In this document: positions 35,579 to 47,945 of the stretch, in pieces
Position numbering within the stretch: position 1 is the first letter of the stretch
Layout: each line of letters begins with the position of its first letter
Assembly (NCBI GenBank): GCA_036365455.1
Contig: JAWQUS010000026.1
Span: forward strand, 16,820,001 to 16,884,000
Reading direction: 5' to 3'
Source: Macrosoma leucophasiata
Lineage: Eukaryota; Arthropoda; Insecta; Lepidoptera; Hedylidae
Length of the DNA stretch: 64,000 nucleotides
Translations under genes and position numbers: made by a program
Notes under the pieces: generated by a model
What the model was told of the DNA's origin: nothing
The model's database searches: none
The model's input: the letters and a program-made list of their open reading frames with translations, nothing else

Positions 35579-35760
35579 AAATAAATATAACTACGTTAAG
35601 AAAAACCGACTTCAAAACTGAAACGTAAAAAATAAGACTTCAAACCTATTAGTAAATAGCACATATAAATAATAGGTAGTATATAATTACAATTAAATCT
35701 TTATTATTTTTTACTTTTCAGTTTAGAAGTCGGTTTTTCTTAACGTAGTTATATTTATTT
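35579..35760. mobile_element. 182-bp MITE with 35-bp perfect ends
   Basis: The first and last 35 bases are exact reverse complements, starting AAATAAATATAACTACG. Pairing continues imperfectly inward. No coding sequence. Confidence 0.92.
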
Positions 35761-36179
35761 CTTTTTGAATCGGTATTATTATAGTTTGTATTTCCATTTT
35801 TACTAGACCGTGTGGAATGGAAACATGGATGACAAGTTTGTTTTTTTTTCAACTCAATAGAGTATCTGTGTCCCCCTTTCAATGGCACATGGTCATCCTA
35901 CTATAACAGCAATCATTATTCCATAAAAGTATATATTTGTGAAAACGTCCCGCGTCGCCATCGCGGTGTGAACAGTCTTTACTTGGAAATTAAACGTCTG
36001 TTATTTAGATTTAATTATACCGTGGAAACAGATACCGGCAGTTAAATTCGGCATCATGAAATGAAAAATAATATACGTAGCAGTAAAGTTTATAACTTAA
36101 CTAGCTGTACCCTGCGCACATCGCTACGCCACCAATAATCGCTGGTTTCAGAGATTACAAAAAACTTCAGAAAATTGCA

Positions 36180-36544
36180 AGTTAAGATGCGTTGCTACTT
36201 CTGAGGCTTCTAACTATCAATTAATGTACCTGTACCAGAAATTACAGGTATTTTTTTTTTTTTTTATGTAATAGAAGTGGCAAACAAGCATGCAGTTCAC
36301 ATTGATGTTAAGTGATGACTGCAGCCTATAGACAACCACACAATGACCAGAGGTCAAAATGCAGATGCGCTGCCACTCTTGAGACATTAGGTGTTATGCC
36401 TCTGTGCCGGAAATTACAGGGCCGTACATTACCACCTGACCGGAACACGATAGTGATGAACACTACCATTTAGCGGCAAGTATATTAGGTAATGCGGTGG
36501 TGCCTACGCCCGCGAGCTCCGTCACTGGAGCTCTACCACCAGTA
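36180..36544 (-). mobile_element. Metulj-like SINE, full copy abutting an older one
   Basis: A full minus-strand copy (36,251-36,544, with a long T-run) sits against a diverged minus-strand fragment (36,180-36,250), suggesting insertion of one into the other. Confidence 0.88.
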
Positions 36545-37565
36545 AAGAGACGGTAAGAGGTCAGACGGTAATGTGTAATGGGACACAAGCACAACATAGT
36601 AAGCCTCAAGAGTGGCATCATCTACAGTGAAATTTAGTTAGTTTTTTTGTTTTCCGTCAGTCTGTGTAAGTATGTCCTTTATTTTACGAGTACAATTGAG
36701 CCGCCTTATTATTGCTTATCGTGGCTTTATTAAGCACGCAAGCGAGTCGTATTTTACTCCGCGAAGACACCGTATCCTGATATTCGACACATTTACGACG
36801 TAGGAAGTGGCGTGTGTGAGAAACATAAAGACATAGATGGTAGTAAGAGTGTAAGTTTAGTTTGGAGGCAAGCTCGCGTGCTGCGGCTGGCACAGTAGCC
36901 CAGTTAAAAACAACTGATGATGAACTGAAGGTCACATCATATGAAGGCTCAATCAATGTTACTCGGTGCTGTTTTCTAATCTAGCTTTACTTTAAGGGTG
37001 TTCCTTGGAGCTCTGGGGCTCTGCAAAGTAGCTTTGTGTCGGGCCTCCACAATAAAATATTGGTCATGCTGTTTTGCTTCAGCGTGTAGGCAATAACAGT
37101 GACATGTATGACCTTTTATCAAAGTCCAAAAAAGGTATTATTTCCTATATTTTTTTTTTCGTATTTCCGGATTTTTTTGATTAATTCGATACGAATTTTT
37201 TCGGGGCAGCGAGTAGAGACATATTTTAATATTAACGTACAATGTGCATATCAAAATACAGCCGTTAATTAGCGGTAGCGATTTTTGATGCTACATTCCT
37301 ACATAATACATTGTTGTGCATTTTGTTATCATGTCTATGCTCTCTGAAATTCCGTAAAGCACTAAAGGAGCTGTACCACCAAAAAACGATTCAAAGTTAA
37401 ATAGCGGATCGTTTAGAATTAGTCCCGGGAGAGTGAGGAACGCGGTAACTACTTCCTACAACATAACAAGAAACACATGAATCACAAATATCAGCTTCCC
37501 GCTTTTTTGCATTTTTCCCAAATAGGGCTGGTACACATTTGAGACATAGAATTTTTATTAAATGC

Positions 37566-37740
37566 TACTAGCGGGCCGCAACGGCTTGGGACGGATGCAA
37601 TTTAGATTTTAACACAATATTGCGACTATAAATTGAGATGTAAGCTATCCTTATCTTTCAGGTTGGATCAAACTGCACACGGTATGCAAAGCTTGATTAT
37701 AATCGGTGAAGTAGTTTAGGAGTACATCGCGGACAGATAT
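37566..37740 (-). mobile_element. Helitron-like repeat, minus strand
   Basis: Begins ACTAGCGGGCCGC (an inverted CTAGT end) and contains GGTTGGATCAAACTGCACAC, matching the element at 29,850. Confidence 0.5.
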
Positions 37741-37796
37741 ATTATGTATTCATATACATATCCGTCCGCGATGGATTCCAGTATATCATGTACAGT

Positions 37797-38085
37797 ACTG
37801 GTGGTAGAGCTCCAGTGACGGAGCTCGCGGGCGTAGGCACCACCGCATAACCTAATATACTTTCCGCTAAATGGTAGTGTTCAGCACTATCGTGTTCCGG
37901 TCAGGTGGTAATGCACGGTTCTGTAATTTCCGGCACAGAGGCATAACACCTTAGGCCTCAGGAGTGGCAACGCATATGCACTTTGACCTCTGGTCATTGT
38001 GTGGTTGTCTATAGGCTGCAGTCATCACTTAACATCAGTGTGAACTCCATGCTTGTTTGCCACTTTCATAAAATAAAAAAAAATA
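37797..38085 (+). mobile_element. Metulj-like SINE
   Basis: Full length from ACTGGTGGTAGAGCTCCAG to an A-rich tail that runs straight into the palindromic MITE at 38,088. A TACAGT just upstream hints that the SINE landed in that MITE's end. Confidence 0.92.
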
Positions 38086-38087
38086 AA

Positions 38088-38332
38088 AATTGCACATCGA
38101 GCCTAGGAAAGAGACGATCGGCTCGTTTCGACTTCGTAGAGCGTGATCTCTGCTGCACACTGCCTACGTAAGCACTGACAGTCTGGTATTGGACAAAACT
38201 GAGATCAATTGATCAAAATGGTCGACAAACGTCAAAAGGTACGGTGCGAAAGAGATAACGCTCTACAGACCCGAAATAAGCCGAAGTCTCCTTCCTAAGC
38301 TCGATGTGCAATATTTATCGTTGAGCACTGTA
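38088..38332. mobile_element. palindromic MITE
   Basis: Same family as 9,186-9,441. The left end is cut by an adjoining SINE; the right end TCGTTGAGCACTGTA is intact. Confidence 0.85.
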
Positions 38333-38336
38333 GCAG

Positions 38337-38535
38337 AGAATATGTAATAATACTACGTATAGAATGGACACTTCGACGTCCCGCCCGATTTGCCTGCATC
38401 ACTCAACCTCTTCCCCTCTTATGGGCGACGGTTGGTATTTTGTACAGCTGCGCGGGTAAATACACGTCACTAATTGATGTCTGTGTAATAGAAACCAAAT
38501 TAAGCGTTTGTATGGAATTTTGGCGGAGTGTCCGC
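38337..38535 (+). repeat. dispersed repeat, copy 2
   Basis: Partner of 575-785, starting right after a palindromic MITE. Small open frames in either copy are not conserved. Confidence 0.88.
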
Positions 38536-38688
38536 GGTGTGACTGTATTAAGATTTTGAAATGTTTGTCAACGCTTTCCGTGATGGGATCTCTGGTGTTT
38601 TATTTTGCGCAGAAGTTCACAGTCGCTCAATGTCACAATGATATTCTTTATGCAATGTTACATCACGCCTGTAGACTTCGAAGGTAGA

Positions 38689-38780
38689 GCTAAATGTATG
38701 TATTCTAGTATACGTGCAAACACCCACCATTAGCCCGTTACGTTTTGAGTTTTGACCCATGTAACAGGTGGCGATGCGGG
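38689..38780 (-). mobile_element. tRNA-derived SINE, 3' fragment
   Basis: Minus-strand CATGTAACAGGTGGCGA and CGTAACGGGC body pieces (GCCTCGGTAGCC family). Confidence 0.7.
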
Positions 38781-38785
38781 TAGAA

Positions 38786-39085
38786 TAGAATAGAATAGAA
38801 AATATTTTTATTTCGAATAGATCTTTACAGATACTTTCAAAACGTCAATAAATCATAAACTACCTAGAGCGAATAACCATTACATATAGTAAAGAAAAAT
38901 CATATATTAATAGTAAATTAAAAATTAAAATTTAAACTATTTGGTTAAAACATAATAATCATAAAATTTTTCAATTCCTTCAATGATAATAAATGAAGAA
39001 AAAGAAAAACTTATTCGTCAAGATCAATGTTATTCACTTAGCAGAGTTCCAAGTGCAGTCACTACTGAGAAGAACTCCGCTACGG
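38786..39085 (-). mobile_element. 5'-truncated LINE 3' end, copy 2
   Basis: This is a near-identical partner of 9,783-10,088, with a purer (AGAAT)n tail at 38,781-38,800 on the plus strand. It follows a short tRNA-derived SINE remnant. Confidence 0.8.
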
Positions 39086-39315
39086 TCCGGTAGAGAAAGA
39101 ATGGTGGCAGCTCAAACAGTTCTGTACGTAAAACATTTATCATTGAAGAAATGATAGAAAACATACTGCCATCCAAAGTCTTTGCAAAAGCTAAGGATGA
39201 TTAATGAGAGGAAACGGGCTACATGTATTTTTTTGAACGCTCACTCTATCAGCTAGATAAAAACAAAAAAAAAAACAAAGGTATCTAAGTAACTAGTAGG
39301 TATATAATAATATAA

Positions 39316-39670
39316 ATAATGGCAACCCATTATACGTGCCACTGCTGGGCACGAGTCTCTCCCCTTTTTAGGAGGAGGCCTGGCGCTTACTCCACCACGC
39401 TGCTCCAATGCGGGTTGGTGGAGATACGGGTTAGTGGCCAACCCGCTGCCGGATGTTTTTCAAACCGCCCATAAGGCCTCCGACAAGGTTTAACGACTGC
39501 TATCTATCGATAACAACCGGGACCGACGGCTTAAGGTGCCCTCCGAAGGACGGAAACGCGCATTTAATTTGCCACTAGCGCTCACCCATCACACTACCCG
39601 ACCGCGCCCGTAGTGCTTAACCGAGTAGATCGCTTATTATCTACACCAGCCGCGGGGCCATGCGCGCTTC
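39316..39670 (-). mobile_element. (TTA)n-tailed repeat, full copy
   Basis: Minus-strand copy very similar to the one at 32,464. Confidence 0.85.
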
Positions 39671-41335
39671 ACCTACTAGTATAAATATGATTTATTAAGT
39701 CTACAAAATCCAATAGGAAAATCTAGGCAGTATTTTTTAGTATCTACAACAAATCTTACACCATTGTAGACGCGGATCGCTAATACGTGGTTCCGCCCTC
39801 CTGTTAGCGTTCCTTCGGCAATTAGTGCTTCAACGGCACCCCCGGGTCGACGCCTGCGACCTCCTACGCCGGTATGCGGCCCTGGTAATTACGCTTGAGT
39901 AATAGCGCGCCCGGTGACTAATTTAAAAAGGATCTATTGATTTATGTTAATTGTCTGCTTAAAATAAGAAGCTATTTGATTAATTTGACTGTGTTTATGA
40001 AATATTAGTTTTTTATCTATTGGTGGCAGACATAATTCTTGAAAAGCGGCTTTTGTGGTTGATTAAATAAACCAAGTCTATTTTCTATTGAGTAACAAAC
40101 AACACGCATGCTTTCCAATAAACTTCGTACAAAAAAATGTTCCTATGAGAAGATAAGTAATTTTAGGCTACTGCTACCTAATCTATAAAGCTCTGGTGAC
40201 GGAGCTCGTGCCCGTAGGCACCATCGCATTACTTTTTTTTATGTAATGGAAGTGGCAAACAAGCATCACATTGATGTTAAGTGATGACTGCAGCCTATAG
40301 ACACTTACACTTAGACAAAGGTCAAAATGCAGATGCGTTACCACTCCTGAGGCCTAAGGTGTTATGCCTGCGTGCCGGAGATTACAGGGCCGTACATTAC
40401 GTTTTCTGGTTAGATGATAATGTATGGCCCCGTAATACTATCACAGAGATGTCCCTCTTCTTTGGTTTTCTTCGTCTTAGGTCTCAGCGGTGGCAACGCA
40501 TTTGCATTTTGACCTCTGGTTATTGTGTAGGTAGATGTCTATAGACTGCAGTCATCACTTAATATAAATGTAATATGCAAACAAGTTTGGCACCATTCTT
40601 ACATAAAAAAAATAGGCAACGGAAGAAAGTAGGTAAATAAACATAGCTATTCGTTGATGATTAAGAACTACGATCCAAAGTACCTATAATGTAATTGATA
40701 TCAGTCTACAGCGAGAGTCAATTAACGGAGTTAACCAAAAATGAAAACCCGCATATCTATATATGTACGTACCGTACATTGTAACTTAACAAATTGACAA
40801 TTTGGAACACTAATATAACGACAACAAACGATATCAGAACACGAATCGAGATATCTAAACAACGACGTAGTGATGGAACCGATCATTGCCGATAGTCCGG
40901 GATTCAATAGAGGCTAGTAAAATCGGTAGAAAGCAACGGGGGGCGCTTATCGGCCGATCTGGCGCCTAAATTCCTATACCACCAGACAGGCGGACATACC
41001 AAATAGTGTTGTTTGGATTTGTGTGGATAAGAATTATTTGAAATTGATATAAACAATAACATTATGAATATGATGTTTTATAATGATCCGTGCTAATAAT
41101 GCTACTGCGAATACAATTCCATACTTTTTTTCTTTTAAGTTTTTTTGTGAGCGCATTTTCATAACGAGTGCTCTAAAGGATATTTTTTCTGTTGTTTTTT
41201 TAGGTTTGTATGAAAATGTTAGAAAAACTATAGCATACTGCGGTGCAAGTTCGCCTGGTCAGCTAGTTAAATATATGAAACTTTTTTTTTGTCAAAACTA
41301 GATTACAGATGCGTTGGTGCTATCGAGGCCTATAA
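39671..41335. other. mostly no gene seen
   Basis: The GC-rich patch at 39,765-39,915 looks like an eroded retroelement or SINE. 40,613-41,335 is AT-rich with nothing supported. Nested SINEs at 40,186-40,612 are listed separately. Confidence 0.5.
40186..40612 (+). mobile_element. nested Metulj-like SINEs
   Basis: A plus-strand copy (40,186-40,232 and 40,401-40,612) is interrupted by a 5'-truncated minus-strand copy (40,233-40,400). CATTAC at 40,227-40,232 and again at 40,395-40,400 may be the target duplication. Confidence 0.85.
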
Positions 41336-41339
41336 TACT

Positions 41340-41508
41340 ATGTAATTTCCGGCACAGAGGCATAACACCTTAGGCCTCAAAAGTGGTAACGCATCTGCAT
41401 TTTTATCTTGGTCTTTGTGTGGGTGTCTAAAGGCTGCAGTCATCACTTAACATCAATGTGGACTGCATGATTGTTTGCCACTTCCATTACATTAAAAAAA
41501 AACACTAC
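41340..41508 (+). mobile_element. Metulj-like SINE, 3' part
   Basis: TGTAATTTCCGGCACAGAGG through TTCCATTACATT and an A-run. Confidence 0.9.
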
Positions 41509-41748
41509 ACTTTTACAAGTTTTAATCGGAACACTGTGGCCCTGAACATCACCAAATATAGGGGTCTTGAACATCCACTACAAACCGATAGGTAGATTCA
41601 GTAATGCGGTCATGGCTATGTCTCAAATACTAAGGACTCAGACTTGGTAAGTACTAAGAAGTAAGATGCAAGTAAAAACATGTATAATACCATCCATAAT
41701 TCGGCAGCCAGCGATGCCATTTAAGAAGAAGAATATATTTTATGTGTA

Positions 41749-41946
41749 ATATCTAATATATAAAATTCTCGTGTCACAATGTTTGTCTTCGTACTCCTCC
41801 GAAACGGCTGGACCGATTTTAACCAAATTTTGCATGCATATTTAGTATGTCTGAGAATCGGCTAACATCTATTTTTCATAACATTTTTGGACATTTTTTT
41901 TTTTAATTTTCTAGGGCGATACGAAGTTTGCCGGGACAGTTAGTAA
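41749..41946 (+). mobile_element. Helitron-like or related repeat
   Basis: TTCTCGTGTCACAATGTTTG, GGCTGGACCGATTTTAACC and a final GTTTGCCGGGACAGTTAGT. The ending is less canonical. Confidence 0.45.
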
Positions 41947-41949
41947 TAA

Positions 41950-43440
41950 ATACAATTTCGATCCACTGCATTCAATAAATAGTTATCATATTAGCAGCAC
42001 TTCCCTTGCACTACGCAAGGGAAGCCATAAGTAAAAGTAATTTAAGTTTTTATATGAAATGAAGCTATAAAACGAACTATAAACACAATTCTTTATTTAT
42101 TGTCAAAAGTGTAGGAGTGCATAAATTGCGTATATTTCCAAAAAAACTTGTACATTGTTTTTGTGAGCAAAATTGCTTATAATTTAAAGATAAAATAAAC
42201 GACACATCTGTCCTATTACAGCCCAAAAAACGATCGAATGTTATCGAATTTCGAAATCAAACATTAAATAAAAATGCAGAAACGACAGGTAGGCTCCGTA
42301 TGTCGTGCTTACGGCGTATAAATAAAAACAAAACGAAACTTCCTTTACCACATTCGCGGGAATAATGCATTTAAAACATACGATTATAAAGTTCAAAATA
42401 GTTGAGCAGGGTGTGGTAATAAATCTTACGTCATGATGACACGTGTCAGGTATTACGGGAGCTGTCAGAGTGACGTAATGTGTTTATTTATGACGGCTGC
42501 TGACCGACGTCATCGATGACATGGGAACGTTGTTGCGATCATCCCTTACTATGATATCCTAGTAGAAAAAAATAGAAAGTGGAACCTTTTGAGTCACTGA
42601 AATAATTTTATTAGGAAGCGTCATTTTTTTACCTCCAGTTTGATTTAATGGTTTTGTTTTTATGACAAGTAATTTTATGTATTGGATATTGTTTGGAATA
42701 TTTCGTTTGTCAAATATGGCAGACGGGACGCGATATGCCTCTAATCAGTTTTAAAAAACTTATAGTCAACTATTTACATATTCACGTTTATAATTCTGTA
42801 ATAAGTTACTATGTATCCACCTACCTAAGCTGGATATAGGTATTCTTACCTAATCAATCAAGAAAAACTATGAGAAAAATGTTTATTAAATAAGTAAGTT
42901 GATAGATTTTTAATTGATCCATATCTTCGGATAGTTTATTACTCCTGTTATAAATCGATTAAATTACAAATTCTTCAGAATTATATTGGAAATAATTTTG
43001 ATCATTACATATATTACACTCACGCGCAGACGAGGTATATCGCTAGTATAATATACGTTACAATGGATTTGTTTATTCCAAAGTAAAGCCATTGGTACTC
43101 AAAACTGTAAACCAAGCTTCATATGTAACGGCTTACTTAATTACGCACTTTACGGGAAAACAGACTAGTCAAAATTGTTATCTGCCACAGTAAAATACAT
43201 CGGACAGACAGACATACAGGCATCGACGTCACAACGCAGCTCAGCAAAATACATGTGACATTAAGCAAAATGGCGTCACTTGCTTACTCACATACCACAT
43301 TTGTGATTTAACTGAAAATTTAGTAGAAACGCTGATTGAATTTCAATTTTTTCTCAACAGGCCCAATAACGTGTTACAGTAAACAATGAGACCGGAGTTT
43401 GCTACAGGCCTTTTATGGCACTAGCCTCATATTTATTTTA
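41950..43440. other. no gene seen
   Basis: AT-rich sequence, no supported feature. Confidence 0.6.
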
Positions 43441-43445
43441 TTCTA

Positions 43446-43728
43446 CTGGTGGTAGAGCTCCAGTGACGGAGCTCGCGGGCGTAGGCACCACCGCATTACC
43501 TTATATACTTGCCGCTAAATGGTAGTGTTCAACACTATCGTGTTCCGGTCAGGTGGTAATGTACGGCCCTGTAATTTCCGGCACAGAGGCATAAAACCTT
43601 AGGCCTCAGGAGTGGTAACGCATCTGCATTTTGACCTTGGTCTTTGTGTGGGTGTCTATAGGCTGCAGTCATCACTTAACATCAATGTGAACTGCATGCT
43701 TGTTTACCACTTCCATTACATAAAAAAA
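43446..43728 (+). mobile_element. Metulj-like SINE, best full copy
   Basis: Complete and close to the window consensus: ACTGGTGGTAGAGCTCCAG to CCACTTCCATTACATAAA. An (AT)n microsatellite follows the tail. Confidence 0.93.
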
Positions 43729-43914
43729 AATATATATATATATTTCATAAAGTATTTATCTCATACGAGTATATCTTCAACGCTGCCTAATGACTTTCAT
43801 CTCCAGTGAGGATTTCGCAATAAATATTAAGTATTTTTATTGCCATTAACATTCCTAAGCAATCGATCTCCATCGGTCAGAGTTCGATGTTGTAACCGCA
43901 CATCACTTATGATA

Positions 43915-44545
43915 TAAAAGTGACCAAGTACAAGTCGGACTATGGTGCAAAGGATTCCGTACAATTGAAATATTTCCTATGTAGCCTTATGCACTATACA
44001 CGGACATCTTACAGGTTTTCCAGTGGCAACGTAACAGCATTTTAACCTTTCTGGTTTTTGTGTAGATGTCTATAGGCTGCAGTTATCACTTAACATCTAT
44101 ATGAACGGCATGCCACCTTCGTTAAATAGAGAAATGTATGTATCTTTTCGCTAAGTCCATTACGGGGTAATTATTGATTACAGTTTTGGATGTGGGGCAC
44201 CAGATATCCCGGTACATGTGTACGGGGAGGTGTACATCATTTAGAATGATGACATTCTCTTCATACATACACGAAATACGACATGTTACACAATACAAAA
44301 TATAAAACGAAAGTTATTGAAAAAAACTATTTTTTCCAGCCAAAGTTTAAATTCTTTAATTTACGGTACATTTCACAAATGTGTACCAAATTTCAATTCC
44401 ATCGGTCCATTAATTTCGAAGAAAATTGTGACAGACGAACGGACAAACAGACACACGAGTGATCCTAACATGAGTGAATATAAAGCTTTAAGGGTGCCGT
44501 TATTTCTTTTCAGGTATGGTACCGTAAAAACCGTCCGACGGGCAT
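43915..44545 (+). repeat. GGCCAAGT-type insect repeat, interrupted
   Basis: Begins GTGACCAAGTACAAGTCGG and ends with the GACAGACGAACGGACAAACA and GTACCGTAAAAACC blocks, typical of a widespread insect repeat. A Metulj-like fragment lies inside. The 76-codon open frame here is repeat, not gene. Head pieces recur at 10,783, 24,782 and 49,115. Confidence 0.6.
44018..44126 (+). mobile_element. Metulj-like SINE, 3' fragment
   Basis: Contains TCTATAGGCTGCAGTTATC and a diverged end. It lies inside an older repeat at 43,915-44,545. Confidence 0.7.
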
Positions 44546-44830
44546 AAAATTAACAAGAAACTATAATCAATTAATCAAAAGTTCAATAATGACATGTGCC
44601 CCAATAAATCGAGATCGTTTTATGCCTCCACCAGGATATACCTCTCTCGCTCGCACGACACGCATAATTAAAACTGTGCATTAGCATAAACAAATAAAAT
44701 GCCCCATTACGAATTCAATTTACAATCTTTGAAATCGGTTGAATTAGTCGCAGTAAATAATATGTCGGATACAGTTCTGATAATAACCTTGTGGTGTGAG
44801 TTCAGAGGGACAGCGGATAGCTCTGGGGTT

Positions 44831-44945
44831 TAATTCTCGCAAATGAATCGGTTCCTTGTCTTGCTCTAACATAAGCCGCGTGCATTGGTTAAAGCAAGAG
44901 GGAGAATCGATTTAAGAGACGTTTTAAAGATGTTACGAGAATTAG
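44831..44945. mobile_element. inverted-repeat element (TTCTCGTAACG-type)
   Basis: TAATTCTCGCAAATGAATCG and TGTTACGAGAATTAGG ends with a CTTGCTCTAAC / GGTTAAAGCAAG core, like 58,209-58,382. Confidence 0.72.
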
Positions 44946-45889
44946 GTGGCAACTATGTAATTTTTAATTTAATAGAAAATCAAAAAAAAGTCGGTGTATC
45001 TTGATTTCCGGAAGAAACTACAAGTCCCATGAAAAAAAGTTGTATGGCAAAGTTGTAGGTAATATTATATAAAGAACTGCATTTTTTGTATTCACACTTT
45101 TTAACCATAAACCAACCATAACCTCACAATTTATGGAAAGTTCAAATAACCATGTTTTTGGTTTTAATTATTTTTTACAAAAAATTGTGAAAACTTGCCT
45201 TTATAAGTACTTAGGACACTGTAATCTCTTGAAAATGAAAAAAATTAAGTCTTCTGCCGGGGGATGACAGAGCAGCGAAATTTGCATACATATCCGAGAC
45301 CTTCAGGTTGAGGACTGGCGGGAGGCAGCGCAGAACAGACAAAAATGGCGCATTCTAGTATCGTAGGACAAGACTCATTTTGGGTCACTGCGCCCATAAA
45401 GCAGTCTCTTACAATCTAGAACAAAATACACAAAAATTTCACAGAGCTAAGCGCGCAATATATTCATATGGGTATACTCGTATTTCGAGAGATAAGAAAG
45501 GACTGCAGTCCACTATGGTCGACTCACTCTCGTATAAATTATTATAATGTCGATACCCCAGACCGATTCTAGACGAAGTGATCACCAAAAATAAATGTAG
45601 ACATCTCAATAACGATAAGTTTCTTATCTTTATTGCAAACAAATAGGTCGATTAGCACATACCTATAGGTTAAAAATACAGGCAAAAACCTGTTGAGACG
45701 ATCGCTAAGATGCATATTCAAATCAAATTGTTGATTTGATGGAAATCCTGATTATAAATTGCAAAAATATTATAATCAATTTTTAATTAATTTATTAGTC
45801 GCGTTTGTTTATCTGAGTTTAAATGACTTGGAAATAAATTGATTCCCTGACATAAGTAAGAGTTTTTCGACACGTTTTTTTTCATAATA

Positions 45890-46172
45890 TTTTTTTTTGT
45901 GTAACAATGGTGGCAAATAAGCATGCAGTTCACATGGATGTCAAGTGATGGCTGCAGATTATAGACATCTACACAAAAACCAGAGTATAATAAATGTTAA
46001 AGATGCGTTGCCACCCCTGAGACCTAAGTTAAGTTGTTATGTCTCTGTGATAGTGTGGCCATAACTAAACGGAACACGATAGTGCTGAACACTACAATTT
46101 GGCGGCAGATAGATTAGGTTATGCAGAGGCGTACCCTCGGTCTTCAACACTGGAACTCTACCACCAGCACCA
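45890..46172 (-). mobile_element. Metulj-like SINE, near full length
   Basis: Minus strand; T-run at 45,890, head (GGTGGTAGAG when reversed) at 46,160-46,170. Confidence 0.88.
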
Positions 46173-46174
46173 AT

Positions 46175-47945
46175 AGACTCTTAAGGGCTACCAGCTAAGT
46201 TATGTGGCCGATTCTTGACCTTAGGTGAGCTAGTGAGGTGACCGCGAGACAATGGTGTTGAGTTATCGAGCATGTATCGCGGGTGGGGGAGGCAGGCTCG
46301 CAGCGGGGCGCCATTGTCCCGGCGACCGACAGCCACACACATAGACGTCCCACCGGGAGAGGTAAGCACCGGAAAAATGATATTTGCATTGTTACATTCC
46401 TGAAGTAATGATGTTTGTTTTAACTTTCGAGTAATTTGAAGTAACTTGAGAGTAATTTAAGGTTTCGTAGCTCAAAAGGGAAAAAATGGAACGATTATAA
46501 GATCAATCTTGCGTCTGTCTGTGTGTTTATGTCATAGCCGATTTTCTCTGAAAGTAGGTAGGTACTGAGACGAGTGAGTTAAAATATGGCACACACATGT
46601 AATTAGTGACCCCCAGTGCATGTAACGAGAACAAATAAAATCAAAAAATTGGGGAGGGGGAAAATTTTTATATGTGTAATGAAAGGAACACGCATACTGA
46701 GTGTTACATTGGTGGTAAGAAAATACTGCGATATCTCAACGGAACGGGCACGCACCGGGAAAAATTGATATTATATATTATATATATTAAGTAATGTTAT
46801 TTGTTTTAGCTTTCAGGTGTTTGACAGTAGGTATTTTACACATTTAACATTGATGGTAGGTTTATGAATATTGCCTTCGCCAGACCAATGAGTATAAAAT
46901 AAATGTTAAAAATATAATAATATATTACAACTTACGGGAATCTACGCAAAATGGAACATAATCATAATACACCACAAACCCTAAAAAAATACCATATAGC
47001 CAACAATTTAGAATAATATGGATAACACAAGCAGTTTCAATAACGATTAATCCATTATCGATATCGATACCCAGCGCAGCCCTATCGTGGCGCCTCGTGG
47101 GTCGCGCCGCGGGGCCTCATTGTTCCACCACTTAAACGTGCCTCATATTCGGTTACCAACCTATAGCACACGCATCGATATCTCAAACTTACTCATCTGC
47201 ATACATTCTTATTGCCAACTAACTCTAAAATTAATCTAAACCTTAACAGCAAACGTTCTAAGTTTTAAGTTTCCTTGCAAAATGTGGGCGTGCTTACGTT
47301 ATTTCTCGTCGGATACAGAACGATATAATTCTCATTTTACAGCTTCTTGGACAAACAAGAGCCCTTAATAAATAACTAAACAATGGCCGAATGTCACACC
47401 TTATTTGAAATCAGTTTTATCATAACGTTGTCTCAGTTATACATTATTTATAATATTTAATGGTTTAGAAGACAAAAAATTGTTTATTTATAAAGCTATA
47501 AAACAGATGATTTATCGTATAGATTTCATTAATATGCTATAAAATAAATGTTGAGTGAATAAATTTATGAGTTACGCGACCAGTCCGTAAAATTAGTAAT
47601 ATGTATTGGGCGATACGCTATGACAGTTACTGAAATGATTAATTGTTGGGTATAGTTTTAAGTTATAATGGAAACTTTAGAAACCACTTAACACGTTTCT
47701 ATTCTAACATGTCGAAAAATTGTCATTTATTTTAACCCTTTGCACGCCTGGTGGTTAGAGATCACATGGCGTGCCGCATTACGGGTCCGAGGAACCCTGA
47801 CCGATGAACCCTGACCTGACCGATGAACCCTTTTTAACTGAAAACGATGAATTGAAAATATTAGTGAGGTTTTATTTATAGCACCCATAAAACCGAGCTA
47901 TTGTGAGTGGATGTCACAGGGTGAGAATACAAATAGGTCACTAAC
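46175..47945. other. no gene seen; GC-rich patch and possible piggyBac-like end
   Basis: A GC-rich patch (46,200-46,370) has several overlapping frames but no recognised protein. At 47,733 TTAACCCTTTGCACGC resembles a piggyBac-type end, without a partner in view. Confidence 0.4.
46450..46560 (+). repeat. dispersed repeat, copy 1 of 2
   Basis: Shares TCAAAAG, CTGTCTG and GCCGATTTTCTCTGAAAGT-like blocks with 48,125-48,235. Confidence 0.6.

Noticed and set aside
44317..44547. 76-codon open frame with TDERTNRHTSD
   Set aside because: This is a familiar insect repeat translated, not a host gene.
46181..46389. Two overlapping minus-strand frames in a GC-rich patch, tested as a BEACH-domain exon
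   Set aside because: No frame contains a BEACH or PH motif.
47733..47760. Single TTAACCCTTTGCACGC end as a complete piggyBac element
   Set aside because: No matching opposite end or transposase in view, so only noted as possible.
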